A stretch of DNA of 64,000 nt, taken from positions 37,719,832 to 37,783,831 of the forward strand of contig NC_053046.1 in NCBI RefSeq assembly GCF_003473485.1, written 5' to 3'. A program made the translations under genes and the position numbers. Positions 23,142 to 35,650 of this stretch are shown one piece after another (within the stretch, counting starts at the first letter, position 1; each line of letters starts with the position of its first letter). The notes under the pieces were generated by a model. That model searched no databases, was not told the DNA's origin, and saw nothing but the letters and a program-made list of their open reading frames with translations. This stretch comes from Medicago truncatula. Taxonomy: Eukaryota; Streptophyta; Magnoliopsida; Fabales; Fabaceae.

Positions 23142-26100
23142 ATGGCAATTCTCCCCCTTCGCCATTTCACCACACAAATGCAAATTCCTCTCACAAACCC
23201 CACCTTCAAACCCCCACAAATTTTCCCATTTCACCACACAATTCCCTCTCCAAAACAACAACTTTCCTTCCCAACCAATTCCCTTAAAGGGTCAGGTTAT
23301 TTATCCGAAATAAGCAAAGCAATCGATTACGAAGAACAGTACCGAGTTGCGAAATCACAGGTTCAACGTAAAGGTTTGGACTTGGAAGGATATTCAATTG
23401 AAGGAGTTTCAATTGGTGGACATGAGACTTGTATTATTATTCCTGAGTTTAAATGTGCTTTTGATATTGGAAGATGTCCCACTAGAGCTATTCATCAGAA
23501 TTTTGTTTTTATCACTCATGCTCATCTTGATCACATTGTAAGTTTAACTTCCCAACTTTTCGTAACTACCAATAATGATTTAAATTAATAGAGGCTATAG
23601 CAGTGCTATTGGATTGTAGCGTAGAGGAACTTGACAAAACTATTTTTTTTCTTAACTTTTAGATTAAATAAGAGTGAAAAACTTAAGACATTGAAGCTAA
23701 TTTTGACTTAGATGAATAAAGGAAGGAAATGCAGCTTATATGTAGTACATTTTATTGAAATATGTGTAGATGTTAGAGGTTTTGAAGAAATTAAGGTGTA
23801 GAAGCTAACTTCAACTTATGCAAGAAATTTTGTAGTGAAAAAATATCATTTATTGGATAATTCTTTTAACACTTAGTTTCAGAAGTGTTTCTAGAGAAGT
23901 TTATCCCAACTGTCTCTATGTTGATTATTGATGAAAATTCGCGTGGAAAGGCCTATAGTAGATCCACAATGTATGAATCCTGCTACAAAGAGAACTCTAC
24001 AGATGCAGATTTCTCTATTTTTATTGATTGAAAAGTCAAATTCATAATAGATTCTTATCGATCTTGGTAAAGAAAGTAACTATTTCTACTAGAACAAAGG
24101 CCTATTTATAGTTCTAAAAAGATTTGACATTGATAGGTTATCATATCATGTACAACTCAGGTAATCTAGTGCTGGCCTTTCTTTTCGGTTTTCAAATTCT
24201 TAATCCCTGTGTATTGTTGTAAATGTTGTTTGACATCCTAGTACTTTTTTTCGTGAGTTTTAGCATTCTATATTTCTTTGTATGACTGATGAGTGTAAAT
24301 TTAATATAAGCTTGTGATGATTTTGAATGATTTAGGGAGGGCTGCCAATGTATATAGGAAGTCGTGGTTTATATAATTTGAAGCCTCCCACAGTATTTGT
24401 ACCTCCATGCATCAAAGACGATGTTCAGAAATTGCTTGACGTTCACAAGACATTGGGCCAAGTTGAACTGAATTGTGAATTGGTTGCTTTGGATGTCGGT
24501 ATGTGTCATTTGTCTTTCTTTTGTGGTCAGGGGTTATCTTTGAGGAAATGATTTGTCAATTTTCATTTCAGGGGAGACATATGAAATACGGAATGACCTT
24601 GTTGTTCGACCATTCAGAACACAACATGTTATACCAAGCCAGGTATCAATATTTGAACACACCTTCTTGTGCAAAAGCATTTTCAAACAAAGTCCATGGC
24701 CCAAATTAGTGGTTTTGGGCTACAATTGTGTTTTCATCTTTAGTATTGTCTTGTGATGCTAGATACTTTCAGTCTGAAATTTTGTTAAGAAATTCCATCC
24801 TTGTGTTTTGTCCATGAAACATATGATTGTGTTTTGTCCATGTATGTGACAATGGATATGTTGTCAAATGGGTGCTGCGGCAGATGTTTTTAATTTATAA
24901 CCGCCATAGGAAATTTGTGAAGAGATGCCCACCATACCGGCGCCATAGACTGGGTGTGTTATACAGCGGATTTTTGGCCTTCTGCCATTGACAGCAACAT
25001 AGTGCTTTGCAGATCTCTTGGTTACATGGATCATAATGCAAACCTAGTTATGTTTTTCAGGGTTATATAGTCTACTCAATCAGGAAAAAGCTGAGGAAAC
25101 AATACAGTCACCTGAACGGGAAACAAATTGAGAAACTAAAAAAGTCAGGTGTTGAGGTCTGTAATATCGCAAACTCGATTCTGATTTGAATTTGTTTATC
25201 TTTATTTTTAATGAACTGTTGTTTCTAGATTACAGACACTATATTATCTCCTGAGGTAGCCTTCACTGGGGATACAACATCAGATTTTATGCTTGACCCA
25301 CTTAATGCCGATGCATTGAGAGCAAAAGTTCTTATAACCGAGGTACAACACAGTCTTTTAATAGAATGGTTACAATATTGACTGAGTTTAGCGTACTTAA
25401 AGTTGCAACATGATCACCTGAAATCCATAGAAATAGATGTTAAGAAATCAAGTATGGGGAAACATCTTAATATATATCACCATGTAAGAGGTTATAGAAA
25501 ACAGCCTTCAAGTTTTTCTCATTTCACAAATTAAACAGATTTATAATTTAACATTTTCTCTCAAGTTGGAGACTTGTCCTTTAAGCGGCTCATGTATACC
25601 AGTTGACGTGTTGCTGTGGGAATTTTCTGTTGAGCCTTTTCATTTGTACTTAGTTATTGTAGACTTTCGAAAGAAAAACAAAAGTAGCAAAAAGAATGAG
25701 ATTATAGTTTTCATGTTCATGGTGTTAGAATGATTTGATAATTTAGGGATAAGAATTGGGAGCCTTGGCATAACAGTTGGAGTTGTTGTCGTGTGACTAA
25801 AACGTTGTGACCATGATTTCTTATTTCCTCCCTATTCCTCTCTATTACCATTGTTTGATTGATTCAATTGTCAACAATTATAACAGGCAACTTTCCTAGA
25901 TGATTCAACCACAGTAGAGCATGCACGCCAACATGGTCATACCCATATATCTGAGGTAACGTGATATCTTTCATTATTTTATGGCTACTTTGTAGACAAA
26001 ACCAAGGCGCACAAGGATGAATTTTTACCTCTCTCACGCACGCCCTTCCCCGTTTTACTTAAGTGTCTACATTCAATTTAAAGCTATATCTTATTATCAA

Positions 26101-26841
26101 CAGCTTTTTGTTGCCACCTAAAGTTTTTTTTTACATTATAGTTCAACCAAGTATATAGCTGATTATCCATATTATGATTATGACATACTGTGTATGAATT
26201 CACCTCATGCCATTTCAAGATAAAAAAACCTAGAACTTCATACACGCTCTGACAATTTCACGCTTCCTGATGTTGTAAACATGATTGATTATGTAGCTCA
26301 TTGAAAATGCTCAGTGGATTCGCAACAAAACAGTTCTGTTGACTCATTTTTCATCGAGATACAATATAGAGGTACTGTTATAGTTTTCTTTCAATAGTAA
26401 TTCAATAGATTTGCATCCCTCAAATGGGTCATATGTGCATGATACGATTTAGATGTAAAACTCTTGGAGAGGGCATAACCAATGTTGTCAAACAGCGGCT
26501 ATAGGGCCGCTATAGTACTTTTGCGCAATGGATTTTGAACAAATTGTTATTGTTCTGCAATGCACTATTTTGAACAAATTGCTATTATAACACCATAACA
26601 TAGCAGAATTTGAACAAATCGTTATTTTTTGCGATTGACATTGGGCATAACCATTAACCTCTAGTAGCACCACCTTAATTTTGCATTTTGCAATGATGTT
26701 AAGTGCTTTTTTTTAACAAATCATTGAATAAAAGAAGCACTTCAACTGCAGGATATTCGTCAAGCTGCATCAGAATTGCAGTCCAAGACTTCAGCAAAAG
26801 TGGTTCCACTTACAGAAGGCTTCAAATCACAGTACACATAG
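23142..26841 (+). CDS. tRNase Z (ribonuclease Z), short form, organellar type
   Basis: Eight exons: 23142-23537, 24336-24498, 24572-24642, 25061-25156, 25229-25342, 25887-25955, 26297-26371 and 26752-26841, giving 357 aa. It removes the 3' trailer from precursor tRNA. The metal-binding motif H126-A-H-L-D-H131 closes exon 1 (FVFITHAHLDHI|GGLPMYIGSRG). Later metallo-beta-lactamase motifs are present: FTGDT, the HTHISE segment and THFSSRY. The first 60-70 residues are basic, Pro/Ser/Thr-rich and acid-poor, like a plastid transit peptide, and resemble the layout of Arabidopsis TRZ2. The start at 23142 is the first ATG in frame; an overlapping upstream frame at 23077 lacks an ATG. Exon 2-3 phase is split GTC G|GG GAG. 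Introns 3 and 7 hold MITEs. Confidence 0.93.
24852..25005. mobile_element. MITE-like element, degenerate, in tRNase Z intron 3
   Basis: Starts GGATATGTTGTCAAATGG and ends CATTGACAGCAACATAG. This is the same TIR idea as 26480-26643, but diverged and without a clear target duplication. Confidence 0.45.
26480..26643. mobile_element. hAT-type MITE with 8-bp target duplication, tRNase Z intron 7
   Basis: A 164-bp element, starting CAATGTTGTCAAAC and ending GATTGACATTG, is flanked on both sides by the exact 8-mer GGCATAAC (26472-26479 and 26644-26651). Terminal inverted repeats plus an 8-bp duplication fit hAT transposition. The interior repeats GAACAAATTG(C/T)TATT. It does not touch the splice sites. 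Confidence 0.8.
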
Positions 26842-27140
26842 GTTTTCAAAGTCGACAGAAGTTGCGCCATTATCCGTGTATCAATGAGCACCTAGAGAAA
26901 GAATGTAACCAGTTTATGAAAAAGAATGTTACTGATATTATTGTTTCTTGTAAACCAGTGAATTGTAACTGTAATGTAATTACAATTAGTTCAGCGCTAG
27001 AGATGTTATCTAAATTTAGATGAATTTGGTCCAAAACAATGATTTAGACCTAAATAGGTTTTTTTTTTTTTAAAGAAAAGATGTTTATATCATTTCATTT
27101 ATAATAATATCGTTAATACAATGGGGAATATTAAAATAAA
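26842..27140. other. 3' flank of tRNase Z gene
   Basis: Presumed 3' UTR and intergenic DNA, ending in an AT-rich segment. A poly-T of 11 or more lies near 27060. Confidence 0.5.
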
Positions 27141-27324
27141 GAGCAATGATATTTGTACATCCATCTAATGACAACTTTGATGACAACCTTGTTTTTCTCT
27201 ATTTTTATTGATTGAAAACAATGGAGAGAGAAAAAGGAAGAGAGAGGATAATAGCATCATGTGAGTATGAGAGAGAAAGTTGTCAGAAAGTTGTCACAAA
27301 ATGGTTATACAAATATCATTTCTC
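27141..27324. mobile_element. 184-bp MITE, copy 1 of a four-copy family (9-bp TSD)
   Basis: Starts GAGCAATGATATTTGTACA and ends ACAAATATCATTTCTC, a terminal inverted repeat of about 15 bp. It is flanked by the perfect 9-mer TAAAATAAA (27132-27140 and 27325-27333). Interior words AACAATGGAGAGAGAAAAAG and GAGAAAGTTGTC are shared with the copies at 41813, 51562 and 60227. The 9-bp duplication points to Mutator-type transposition. Confidence 0.85.
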
Positions 27325-27333
27325 TAAAATAAA

Positions 27334-28075
27334 TAGTGCGACTAGCTGATAATGCAGGCTCTCCTGCTAGAGCATGAGCTACTTCATTTGCTTGTCGCTT
27401 GTTGAATTTGACCCGGGAGTTTGTAAACTTGGAATTAAAAAGCCTTTTGCACTCTAGTAATATGTTCGAACGCTGAAACATCAAACAAGTTGGAGTGATA
27501 AGCATCATTTCTTGTTTTGGAGTCCACCACGAAATCGACATTATACATATGCCTGTCGCTCGACATTATCCATATGCATGTCGCTTAACCACTCTGGCCC
27601 ATAGAACAACCCCAAAGCTTCCCCCATAGAGACGGGGCATAAGGTTGATAGACTCATAATTTTGGCCAACACAAAAGCTCCATCATCATACACACACACA
27701 CTGATACCTGTACAGTTCCAAACATGTGAAAAAGAAGCATCTATATTGCATTTCATTCTACCTTGTTGTAGTCGTTGTCAATGCGCACCAACTGCTGCAC
27801 CTGAGGAGGAAGACAATGGAATCATGCTCCCTGCTTGCGGGCCTGAAGGAGCATTTTGTTGGGTGTTGCCACTTTGAGAGATATTAACAGATTGTCAATC
27901 TTAATCTTCTATAAGGTGGTCTGCTCTATCCACAACATTTGCACACAGTTCTCGTTCATCCTTCCAAAGCTTAAGATTCTGATGCTTGCAAAGACTCCGA
28001 AAAATAGCTTCCAAAGACCTAAATAGGTTATATTCCTCAAGAAATTATTTGTAGCTAAATTAAACATTATGTAGG
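27334..28075 (-). pseudogene. LINE retrotransposon 3' remnant with RNase H domain
   Basis: Minus-strand fragments, broken by stops and frameshifts, read like the C-terminal part of a plant LINE ORF2: NLKLWKDERELCANVVDRADHL (about 27900-28000, interrupted), then MKCNIDASFSHVWNCTGI (27756 down), MGEALGLFYGPEWLSDM, and RQANEVAHALAGEPALSAS (about 27340-27400). The NIDASF, MGEAL and ANEVAHALA motifs belong to the RVT_3-type RNase H. At least one frameshift lies near 27541. Not functional. Confidence 0.75.
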
Positions 28076-28159
28076 AGAGTTTTTTTAATGGCAAATGTTA
28101 ATAGTCATTAATTTGTTTCTCCTTCGCCTCGGGTTTAAATCGAGGACCTCCAATCTTTA

Positions 28160-28440
28160 TCCCTTAGTTCAAAATAGTTGAAAATATTATGTTAGAAATT
28201 GATTTTAGTCATACTATCTGTATGATTCAAAAAAGATTCACTTCTTCCCGTCTTAGGCCTTTTGCTAATGAGGCCATTTCTCTTGATCTTCCCGGATGGA
28301 ATATTTGTGTCTCACATATTTATCGTGAAACTAACATTTGTGTGGATGCGTTTTTACTCTTAGAGGTCATTTTATTTGGCAAGTTTTTGATTTATCCCCT
28401 TCTAGTGTTAGTCTTTTAGCAATTTCTAATCTCTGAGAAA
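28160..28440 (+). pseudogene. second RNase H-like LINE fragment, opposite strand
   Basis: A plus-strand open stretch with PGWNICVSHIYRETNICVDAF resembles the terminal RNase H motif (HxYRExNxxAD) of plant LINEs. No start, no upstream reverse transcriptase. It lies back to back with the minus-strand LINE remnant. Confidence 0.45.
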
Positions 28441-29646
28441 TATGTCGCTAGACCTTGTTCATTAGTCTTTCCTTCCACCAAATAAATAAATAAATAATCA
28501 TTGTCCAAATTACCTAAGCAAGTGCTCTAAACAAATGAGGAAAACTCATATGATGACCTTACTTTATTGTCTACTAACACGTGTTTGCTTTCTCGAATAA
28601 AGACCGCAATCTATCTCTATCATAATGAACATTAAACTTAAAATGTGAAAAAAATTCTATATCATGTATTTATTCCCGCTTGATTGAAGATTGACACTTA
28701 TGTCAACATTTGAGTAGTGTTTCACCATTTGTGGGATCGGGGACATGAGCTTTTATGGTGGGACAAACAACTCTTATAATTTAAGCAAATTGCCCAAACA
28801 TGAGTAAACTTGTTCTAAACGATCAACATATTTTTATGACATTGCATTTGACACTTTTAACTTCCTAAAATCAAAGGTTGTTGACCCTCTACATAGAAGT
28901 CAAATGGTTATGCATAACAAAGTAATGTCGGTAAGTCCATGAATATTGTATTTACGATGATTAATTTTGTCATAATTTTTTTTTTAACGACAATAAAAAT
29001 AAAATTAATCAAAATTACAAAAGTAATGTCTCTAAGACCATAAATATTCATGTGTAATTTCCACAATAAAAATAAAATTAATCAAAATTGATTTGACTCA
29101 AGAATTATAATTAGATTTGATTTAAACTTTATATTAAAATCATATCAAACTTTATTTGTTTCAAATTTAAAAGTACATTGAGTGTTACACTAGTTTTGGT
29201 ACAAAGTACAACACTGGATCTAGGACTATAAAAAACCATAGATCATTCACTCATTCACCTCTCACGTGCATAACCTAGAACAATCCCTTCAAATATTCAA
29301 TCTTTTTTTACTCACAATAACAAAAAACCAAAAAACTAGGTTTCACCGTTTTTTCACTTCTTTCATTCGTCTCTATCTCTATCTCTATAATTTACAATCA
29401 CAATCAATCAATCAAATTAAAATCATTATAATTTCATTGACGATTGACGACACAAACCTTATTTCTCACTACCTTGTAAAACAACAAAACTAACCTCTTT
29501 CTTGATCCTCTTCAAAACCCTTTTCTTTAATCTTCTAAAAATCTTTTTTTTTTTCATCTGGGTCGTTCTTTGAATCGTGAAAAGATTTGATTTTTAGCGT
29601 TGATTTGATTCAAACTCGTTGTTTCTTGATCTGGGTCGGTTTGATA
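28441..29646. other. intergenic and promoter region of the phosphatase gene
   Basis: AT-rich, with a (AAAT)n run near 28480. A TATA-like ACTATAAAAAACC occurs near 29224, and the 29260-29640 stretch is CT-rich as expected for a long 5' UTR. No other gene is seen. Confidence 0.5.
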
Positions 29647-32600
29647 ATGAGGAAAAGAGAGAGGGAAAACCCTTGTGGGGTATGTGGGCACTATCACAAA
29701 GTTGAAGAAGGTGAAGTGTGTGGGATTTGTGGTCATAGTGTTCCGATTGGATCGGAGAAAACTTCGTTGCAAGTTAGTGCTTTTCCTTCTGTGATCTTGC
29801 CGGAGTTTCTTTACTTGGGAAGCTATGATAATGCTTCACGGTCTGAGCTTCTCAAAACTCAGGGGATTTCACGTATCCTCAATGTAAGACTCGTGGTTTT
29901 TATATTTATGTTTCTTTGATTGATTGGATTGATGATTTAGATTCTGTTTATTCAACGATTGCTTTTTTGTGATGTTTATGATTGTTTTTTTATGTTTTGT
30001 TGTGAAATCATGTGTGTGTTGATTGGTTTAATGTGGTATGATTGTGTTTGTGCATTTGGTTTGTTGTGTATTGTTTTAGATTTAGGGTTGTCAATTATGG
30101 ATCGCCGAAAATAGGGTTTGATCAAATTCTGATACGCCGCAATGCCATAATCACTATTTGACAAATATTAATTCGTTCAAATTCCGCTACACTTAGAGAT
30201 TAATGAGTTGCATCCAAATATGGTTTGTATTAGATCATTACGGTATAATTTGATCCATGTAGCCGACCCCACTTAGTGAGATAAGGCTTGGTTGTTGTTG
30301 TTTTAAAGTCCACTACACTATGTTTTGTTTTGGCTTTTTATATTATATTTCTTTGAATTGATAATTCAGATTGTGTTTATTCAATGGCCTTTTTGTGATG
30401 ATGATGATGTTTGTTTTTTGATGTTTTGTTATGAAAATATGGGTGTTTTGATTGGTTTAATGTGGCGGGATTGCGTGTGCATTTGGATTGTTGTGTATTG
30501 TTTTAGATTTAGCATTGTGAATTGTGGGTCGTGGAAAATATGGTTTGATCAAATTCTGCTAGCATGTTTTTTGATATTTTGTAGTGAATTTATGGGTTTC
30601 TTGATTGGTCTAATGTGGTGAGATTGCGTTTATGCATTTGGATTGTTGTGGATTGTTTTAGATTTAGTGTTGTCAACCGTGGATCCCGGAAAATTGAGTT
30701 TGATCAAATTCTGCTATATTTAATGTTGTTAACCGTGGATTGCGGAAAATAGAGTTTAATCAAATTATGCTATAGCCGCTACTTGACAACATTCTGTATT
30801 AAATTGTGTGCGAAATAGGGTTTGATTAAATTCTGCTATAGACGCTATTTAGCAACAAAAGGCCGCTATTTGACCACATTGATCATATCAAACCTCTAAT
30901 TGACACAAATTTGTTCGGAGTGAGGTCCTACAATGTGGATTTTGTCAGTCATATTATCTCCTATGCTAGGGATCTTGTAAACTAATTTTTCTCACAAAAG
31001 GCACATTGTTAGGTTAATTTGGCCTACTAAATGTATATACAAGGATCAAGGACAAATGGGATTGATATTGTATCTTTGGTGAATCGATTTCTGTGTTGTC
31101 AAATAGCTGCCTTACTGTGCAGCTGAATTTGAACAGTCGCTTTTGTTCCACAATATACTATTTAGTACAATTTATTATTAACTAATGGCTATAACAGCAC
31201 TATCGCAATCTAGCGTAGCAAAATTTAAACAAACCTCAATTTTTTGTGATCTGCGATTGACAACACTGAAGTGGCTGGACTGGTTTAGGTATTTTGAGTG
31301 AAAAATGAAATGGAACTTATAACTTAATTTCTGTCTGTTTGTTTGTGGGAAGAGAGTTATTTTGGATGGGTGGTGGTATAAAAAAATAGAACAAATAAGT
31401 TAAATTCTATAATGTGTTTTGGTGTGGCGTTCTTTCCACTCTGCATGTTATAGAAACTCCGTGTTTGAAAAGCTCAACATAATTGTTCTTTGCGGAATTT
31501 GACTGATAATGGCCACTTTATTTCTTTTGTTCCTTGGAGGTTGTACTTGGAATCTGCTCTTACAAACTTCTTGAGTGTTTATTTTGATATATCTTTGCAT
31601 TTCCTGTTTGTGCAGACTGTCCCTTCTTGTCAAAATCTCTACAAGAACTCATTTACCTATCACTGCCTCCCAGATGACAAAAGTTTCCAATTTGAGGAAG
31701 CAAACCAGTTTCTGGGTATGTTCCTTTTTCTCTGCTAAAAATTTACATGTCTTGATCAATGCTAAAGGTGCCTTTATAACTTGTAGTTGTTTTACAATTT
31801 TTATAAGACATGCTGCTGAAACATCAGTTAGTATCTTCATTTGTTTTCATCCATAATTGATAGCATTGATCTTTAATAATGTATCTTTTCATTCACAATG
31901 TTCTTGTTCGTGATTTAGAAACTAAGTGTCTCTTTTATACACTGTTCCTTCATTGAAATCAAAACCAATGCTGCATTATTATTCTGCAGAGCAATGTGAG
32001 AGGGACAAGGAGCGTGTTCTGGTTCATTGCATGTCAGGAAAGAGTAGGTAAGATATTGCTCCAATATATGATATGATATAACTAGAAGCATGGCAGTGAC
32101 ATTTGACACTAATTAGATTGAATTAGTTAGTGATGGCGCAAACAACATTAAAAGAATAATTATTATAGTTGACACCAGTCTTGCAAATTGGGATGCAGTG
32201 GCAATATTAGGTAGTATATAATATTGTAGTTCTCTCTGAGTTACATGTATGTATCTCTGGTAGGTCCCCAGCTGTTGTGATTGGCTACCTGATGAAGTCT
32301 AGAGGATGGAGACTAACACAGAGTTATCAGTGGGTAAAGGAACGTAGACCTGCCGTTGAATTGTCTGAAGGTATGAAAATTGGTAGTATTAAATTTGTTT
32401 TTTAGTCATAGTTTTTATTAATGGTTTATAAGAGATTTAAAAATAACTGGGGATAGTAAAGAAATTTGATGTGGTTGAATGTTTAAAATATGAAAGGAGT
32501 TCTATAACAGAAGAATTTCTTGAGTCTTATATTTAGCGATGGAAGTACTATATTACTATAATGGAATACAAATGTGATTTTGGTAGTAACAGTAAACACT

Positions 32601-33121
32601 TGTTGAAAGGGTTTGATTCCTTTAAAGCGTGTCGTAAAAATCATCAAGGATTAATATTTCTTCAGCTCATCTATGATTCCTCACTTTAAACGAGCCAAAC
32701 CCGTTAAAATTTGTGTGATGATCAGAGTGAATCATTTCAGGCTTTGGTTGCTTTTAACTGTGATTATTGAACCCCATCTTTCTGAATCCATCCATATTTT
32801 ATTAATGCAGGTGCCCACCAGCAACTACAGGAGTACGAAAAAAAGCTATTTGGATCAGTGGGAAGCAGTCTGCAGCTGCCTGTTGTTTTCTCACCTGCAG
32901 CAGGGCCACATCTTAGCTTTGGCTTCCCAAAGACAAATGATATAGCTCCACTTCCTGCCTTCGGCTGCACTACAACTCCTTCAATTTTCTCCCGAGCACC
33001 CTCTGACATAGCTCCTACCAATTTCACATTCGGTGCCGGTCAGAATGTCACTGGAAATAGTCCTTTTAATACAAATCCATCTAATCCTAATGTTACTGAT
33101 ATTCAGATGGATGGATCTTGA
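29647..33121 (+). CDS. IBR5: IBR5-type dual-specificity protein phosphatase
   Basis: Five exons: 29647-29883, 31616-31715, 31990-32047, 32264-32370 and 32811-33121, giving 270 aa. The N-terminus has the plant-specific double CGVCGH...CGICGH cysteine motif that marks IBR5. The phosphatase domain follows (PEFLYLGSYDNASRSELL, then NSFTYHCLPDDK), with the active-site loop HCMSGKSR, catalytic Cys126, and the arginine completed across the exon 3/4 junction (AG|G). A Pro/Thr/Asn-rich tail ends the protein. In Arabidopsis, IBR5 acts on MAP kinase MPK12 and promotes auxin and ABA responses; orthology here is inferred from these motifs and the length. Intron 1 is 1.7 kb and repeat-filled. Confidence 0.93.
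29890..30780 (+). repeat. tandem duplications in IBR5 intron 1
   Basis: A segment containing TTGGTTTAATGTGG, then GTGCATTTGG, TTGTTTTAGATTTAG and TTTGATCAAATTCTG, appears about 30020, 30450 and 30600, with a fourth partial near 30720. The first two copies are about 430 bp apart and include upstream sequence (TTTATTCAA then TTTTTGTGATG); the second and third are about 150 bp apart. Confidence 0.8.
30190..30303 (+). mobile_element. Au-type SINE 3' end
   Basis: Near 30262-30290 reads CATGTAGCCGACCCCACTTA then GTGAGATAAGGCTTGG, ending TTGTTGTTGTT. This is the highly conserved 3' end of the plant Au SINE. The 5' part is decayed. It sits within the intron-1 repeat region of IBR5. Confidence 0.75.
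31093..31269. mobile_element. MITE-like element, GTGTTGTCAA termini, IBR5 intron 1
   Basis: Bounded by CTGTGTTGTCAAATAG and GCGATTGACAACACTG with interior words AATGGCTATAACAGC. It is the same family as 26480-26643. I see no target duplication. Confidence 0.55.
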
Positions 33122-35350
33122 TTCTCTAACCAGCAGCAACACCTATGTGTGATTAAGCTACTTGACGATTTTTGGCTTTGTGTTAAGGTACACCAAGTTT
33201 GCCATGTTTCATGTCAAGGTGCTATAATCATAAGTGGAACTTGTCAATTCTATAGTTCTTTTTCTCATTTTCATTTCAAATATTTTCTTAGTTGTCAATC
33301 ACTATGGTTGTAGTATTGAGTACAGCATCTTTTAGTGGGGCATTGTGCACTAAACATTATCCAGTTCTTTTATGCTACAAATTCTATTATAAAAGTATAC
33401 AAAATTAGATCATTTCTGTCTTTTGCAAAATTTGGCTGCGGCAAGCGACCACCACATTAAGTGTTTGTTTGAAAATATTGATTTCTGCGGAGAAGCGCGA
33501 TGACCTTGAACTAATGCGTGCAATAGTTGGCTGGATGGGTTTTTCTGTGATACTTTTTCAGAATTGATTTTCTTGTCAAAGTTACAGAAAAAATGTGTTT
33601 TTTGTTTTGGTAGTGAAATTATCTCCCAACCTCAATATGGTAAAAAGTGTAATAATGAAGTTTGAATGGTAAATTTAAAAATGAAACTAATGTTTATAGT
33701 TTGGATGAGAAGTTTCACCGATTAATTATTTAATTCGATTTTGATTGAATTTTTAGCCAATAGAGGAAAAAGTACAACATTTATCCCTCCAAAAGGACTA
33801 ATCAATGCACATTATTAAACGACCAAAAGATGTCACCATTTTTTAATCTTAGCTTCCAAAAATTTGTAATGCTTGAACTTTATTTGTTTAAAGGTATTTT
33901 ATATGAAACTTGAAGCTGGCTTCTGTTTTAATCATATACCTTTTCTGATCAAAATGGATTTTTTTTCTTTTTGCCACTTCTCAAAGTTCTTATTGTTTAT
34001 TAATAGAAATTACTGATATGTGAAATTTTTTTAGTGGTGATTAATTTCTATCGAATAATTTGATGAGAACACAAAATCGGTTCTCTTTCCCAATTAATTT
34101 TTTTTTCTCTTTATGACGTATTAGCTTTTGAATGAATCAAATTCTTATCGGTTGAACCAATCATTGTTGTTGTTTTTTAATTAATGAATGAATACATGGG
34201 CAGATTTTCTCATTGATGTTCTCGTAACTCAGAGGTTCAAATCCCGGCCACCATAAAAGAAAGATCTTCTCGTATCTTCTCATGGACATGGGTAGCCACG
34301 AAAAGTAACAGTCTTGTACCGAAGGAACATAAAATATCTAGGATAGATAATACCGAATGATCATTTTGCATCTAACAACTTGCTCATTTGCAACGTCAAT
34401 TTCCCAAAAATACAAATAGAATTTTTTTGGTCTATTGTTTATTAATTTTTACAAATCACTCGGTGAGCTTAACATTATTTTAAGATATGTAGTTTAATTA
34501 TTTGATGATCAATTTTGTGTTTATTACAACTTTTTTCTTTATCTCAAAGTGTATGCATCATAAAGGGTGTACACAACATTTTTCTCGATCATAAGATGGT
34601 GAGCAGATCTTAAAGTTAAAGTATGTTCCCCAAAAAAAGTGAAAGTATGGTTATTAGAAATAGCAACCAGCTGAAAAGATTGGCCATGGAGTTCTATTTG
34701 GGACAAACCCTACCCAGGTGAAGTAATAAATAATATTCTTAGCCAAGTTAAACTAGGACACAACTCACAAGATCATGAGCTGACCAACTAAATTATTTTT
34801 TACGGATCAAACTTTACTCGACGCATATATTCTTTAAAATGGACGAGTATTGGTGTCTGATATGTATCTGATACCAATTCGTGTTGGATAGTTTCTAACA
34901 TGTACTCAGAATATATATTCCGTAACGATTTAAATTACCTTTATAACATACTTTTCAAATTACCAAATAAAAAAGACACAAATCTTATCCGGATATGATA
35001 CATGTTTGATAGGTCTTATTAATTATAAGACAAAATTGTATGTTTTTTGTGACAAATTCAAAGTATACTTCTATAGTTGGGAAAACATATGTAATTAAGC
35101 ATACTTGTTATGATCACTTCTTTTTTTTTGTTGAATATATAAACTTCTTAGGCAAAAATAAATGGAATTTAACTAAATTAAAATGAATTCTGCATAACAA
35201 TAAAGATGGGAAACAAAACAAAAAACACATCAAAAATGGAACTCTAAGATTTGCAACTAAATGCAACTGATTATTCTAAATTAAACCCAACTCATCACTT
35301 GCAGAAAAAAACCTCTCCTCAAACACCATCATCATCATGATCCAAACAAA
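33122..35350. other. intergenic, no gene seen
   Basis: 3' flank of IBR5, then AT-rich DNA. One tRNA-box-like phrase, GAGGTTCAAATCCCGG, near 34232 hints at a SINE relic. No ORF above 60 codons looks coding. Confidence 0.5.
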
Positions 35351-35650
35351 TCAATGTCCCAACACATTAACATTGTTGTGTGCAACATCAGGAGAATCAT
35401 CATGATCACCAACCATTCCTTCATGAATATGAGCTTTAATATGTTTCTTTGCAGTTCTAAAAGTGTCATCAACATCAGAATATAATCCAAGAGAATCATC
35501 TTCATCTGTGCATTCTTCACCTGCATCTGAATGTTTGCTGTTACATCCAGCATGTGCAGCATCATGTGCTTCAGTTACTTTCATGCACCAAAATGTTACA
35601 AGAAGCATTCCAAAACCAAACACAATCATTGTTTTTGCATTCATTGCCAT
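35351..35650 (-). CDS. 99-aa hypothetical protein with N-terminal membrane segment
   Basis: Single-exon ORF. After MAMNAKT comes a hydrophobic segment MIVFGFGMLLVTFW (about residues 8-21), then a His/Asp/Glu-rich hydrophilic region: HDAAHAGC, DAGEECTDEDDS and the C-terminal HDDSPDVAHNNVNVLGH. It could be a signal-anchored or secreted acidic protein. Codon composition is less AT-rich than its flanks and the overlapping frames, which favours coding. I do not recognise a family. The gene is flanked downstream by a (CATCAT)n-type run at 35326-35338. Confidence 0.45.
   Translation of the reverse strand: MAMNAKTMIVFGFGMLLVTFWCMKVTEAHDAAHAGCNSKHSDAGEECTDEDDSLGLYSDVDDTFRTAKKHIKAHIHEGMVGDHDDSPDVAHNNVNVLGH

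Noticed and set aside
23077-23313. Alternative start frame before tRNase Z
   Set aside because: It begins with TTG, lacks an ATG, and does not lead into the HxHxDH frame; the ATG at 23142 does.
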